Assembly: GCA_002727275.1 (NCBI GenBank)
Contig: PBWO01000018.1
Coordinates: 1-5,021 of the forward strand
DNA length: 5,021 nt
Direction: 5' to 3'
Origin: Methanobacteriota archaeon
GTDB taxonomy: Archaea; Thermoplasmatota; Poseidoniia; Poseidoniales; Thalassarchaeaceae
This document shows positions 4,264-5,021 of the stretch, one piece after another. How positions within the stretch are numbered: position 1 is the first letter of the stretch; every line of letters starts with the position of its first letter. Both the position numbers and the translations under genes were made by a program. The notes below the pieces were generated by a model. The model was not told the DNA's origin. It searched no databases and saw only the letters and a list, made by a program, of their open reading frames with translations.

Positions 4264-5021
4264 TGTAAAGCACTGAGATCTAACATCTGACCCAGACGGG
4301 CATTTACGTCCGTTAGGATTGCTTCTAGCGAAGCCTCTGTACGGCCTTCGGCACGCATAACGAGAATAGCTTCGGTATTGCTGGCGCGACAAAGACACCA
4401 ACCGTCATCGTATCGAACCCTGATTCCGTCGACAGTTGAGAACTCCATGTCGGAGAAGGCTTCGGCAACAGCACTCAGAACCTGCTCACGCTCACCCGGC
4501 AGAGGAATTTTGGCTTCTCCAGTAGAGGGGTAATCGGGCAGGAATGAGAAGCGATCGGAGAAGGTTGGCCCACCATCTGAGGGAGAAGGGTCACGCCCGA
4601 TTATCTCTAGCAGACGTGCTGCATTGTACAATGAGTCATCAAAGCCGGGCCAGCGGTCATGGAGGAAGAAGTGGCCGGACATCTCACCGGCCATCGGTGC
4701 CATTGGATTATTCCTCAATTCACGCTTCATGAATGAATGACCCGTCCTGACCATCCGTGGCACACCCCCTGCAGACTCGATGGCCTCCTCAAGCGCCATA
4801 CTGCACTTCACATCGAAGTATACGGTGCGCTCATCTTCATCTGCATCTTCTGGCAAATTGGAGAGGACATCCTTTGCAATCACGGCCATCAGACGGTCAG
4901 GATGGATGAATAGTCCAGACTCGTCTACCACTCCAATTCTGTCGCCATCTCCATCCATTCCTATTCCAAACTCTGCACCATGTTCTACTACTGCTGCTGA
5001 AAGATCAGACATATTCTCTGG
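4260..5021 (-). CDS. Phosphomannomutase/phosphoglucomutase, C-terminal part (5' end off window)
   Basis: This alpha-D-phosphohexomutase interconverts hexose 1-phosphate and 6-phosphate (mannose and/or glucose), feeding nucleotide-sugar synthesis in the cytoplasm. The frame is open to the right edge (reading P-E-N before the first Met at 5012), so 5012 is not the true start; about 253 C-terminal codons are seen. From that Met, motifs are the metal loop D20-G-D22-G-D24-R at the end of domain 2, R-T-G-H-S-F-M-K96 and the sugar-specificity loop G109-E-M-S-G-H114 in domain 3, and the phosphate-binding R209-A-S-N-T in domain 4. W121-x-G-F-D-D and A-A-R-L-L-E-I make it resemble the bacterial AlgC/ManB-type PMM/PGM. 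The catalytic phosphoserine and domain 1 are outside the window. Whole enzymes of this family are about 450-460 residues. Mannose versus glucose preference cannot be decided here. It ends in TAA inside a 4-nt overlap with the convergent membrane gene. Confidence 0.92.
   Translation of the reverse strand, partial: PENMSDLSAAVVEHGAEFGIGMDGDGDRIGVVDESGLFIHPDRLMAVIAKDVLSNLPEDADEDERTVYFDVKCSMALEEAIESAGGVPRMVRTGHSFMKRELRNNPMAPMAGEMSGHFFLHDRWPGFDDSLYNAARLLEIIGRDPSPSDGGPTFSDRFSFLPDYPSTGEAKIPLPGEREQVLSAVAEAFSDMEFSTVDGIRVRYDDGWCLCRASNTEAILVMRAEGRTEASLEAILTDVNARLGQMLDLSALH

Noticed and set aside
4260..5012. A complete 250-residue phosphohexomutase starting at the Met at 5012
   Set aside because: The frame stays open to the window edge with P-E-N before this Met, and the metal loop would sit only 20 residues from the N-terminus without domain 1. 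The gene is cut by the window, not short.
1..5021. A defence, mobile-element or CRISPR system
   Set aside because: I saw no transposase, integrase, direct-repeat array, toxin-antitoxin pair or nuclease. Apart from the unplaced C-terminal fragment at the left edge, the coding regions are accounted for by housekeeping-type or small membrane genes.

Overview
This window most likely comes from an archaeon, and its style suggests a streamlined marine Thermoplasmatota (Marine Group II/III-like) genome. That placement is inference, not shown. Three observations support an archaeal origin. The phosphoglycerate kinase carries the archaeal-type H-Q-S-R-P-G and G-G-G-H-T-S motifs. The tRNA-Thr has a U discriminator base and no encoded CCA. 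A TATA-like box lies about 27 bp upstream of that tRNA. Genes are packed extremely tightly, with intergenic gaps from a few bases to about 80 bases and convergent genes that touch or overlap at their stop codons.

Layout. Positions 1-595 hold a plus-strand cluster: the last 35 codons of an unidentified protein, a 100-residue 2Fe-2S ferredoxin, and a 56-codon single-span membrane protein. The gaps are 9 and 4 nt and each start has a Shine-Dalgarno match. Positions 598-2175 hold a minus-strand pair read right to left: an M24-family (Xaa-Pro peptidase-like) metallohydrolase, then a small divergent MIP18/DUF59-like protein with a TTG start and a strong Shine-Dalgarno. Positions 2176-2241 form a short divergent control region with a striking nested inverted repeat running into a probable start codon of phosphoglycerate kinase (pgk, to 3546). 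A minus-strand tRNA-Thr(CGU) follows, its discriminator base coinciding with the last base of the pgk stop codon. Positions 3619-3699 hold the tRNA promoter. A four-span membrane protein of unknown function (3700-4263) then overlaps by 4 nt the end of a minus-strand phosphomannomutase/phosphoglucomutase, which runs off the right edge.

Function. Two genes belong to central carbon and sugar-phosphate metabolism (pgk and the phosphohexomutase). Two concern iron-sulfur chemistry (the ferredoxin and possibly the DUF59-like protein). One is a peptidase-family enzyme, and two are small membrane proteins of unknown role. I see no mobile element, CRISPR array or defence system. The least explained items are the inverted repeat at the pgk start, the short membrane ORF behind the ferredoxin, and the M24 enzyme, which keeps its metal ligands but appears to lack both usual active-site histidines.
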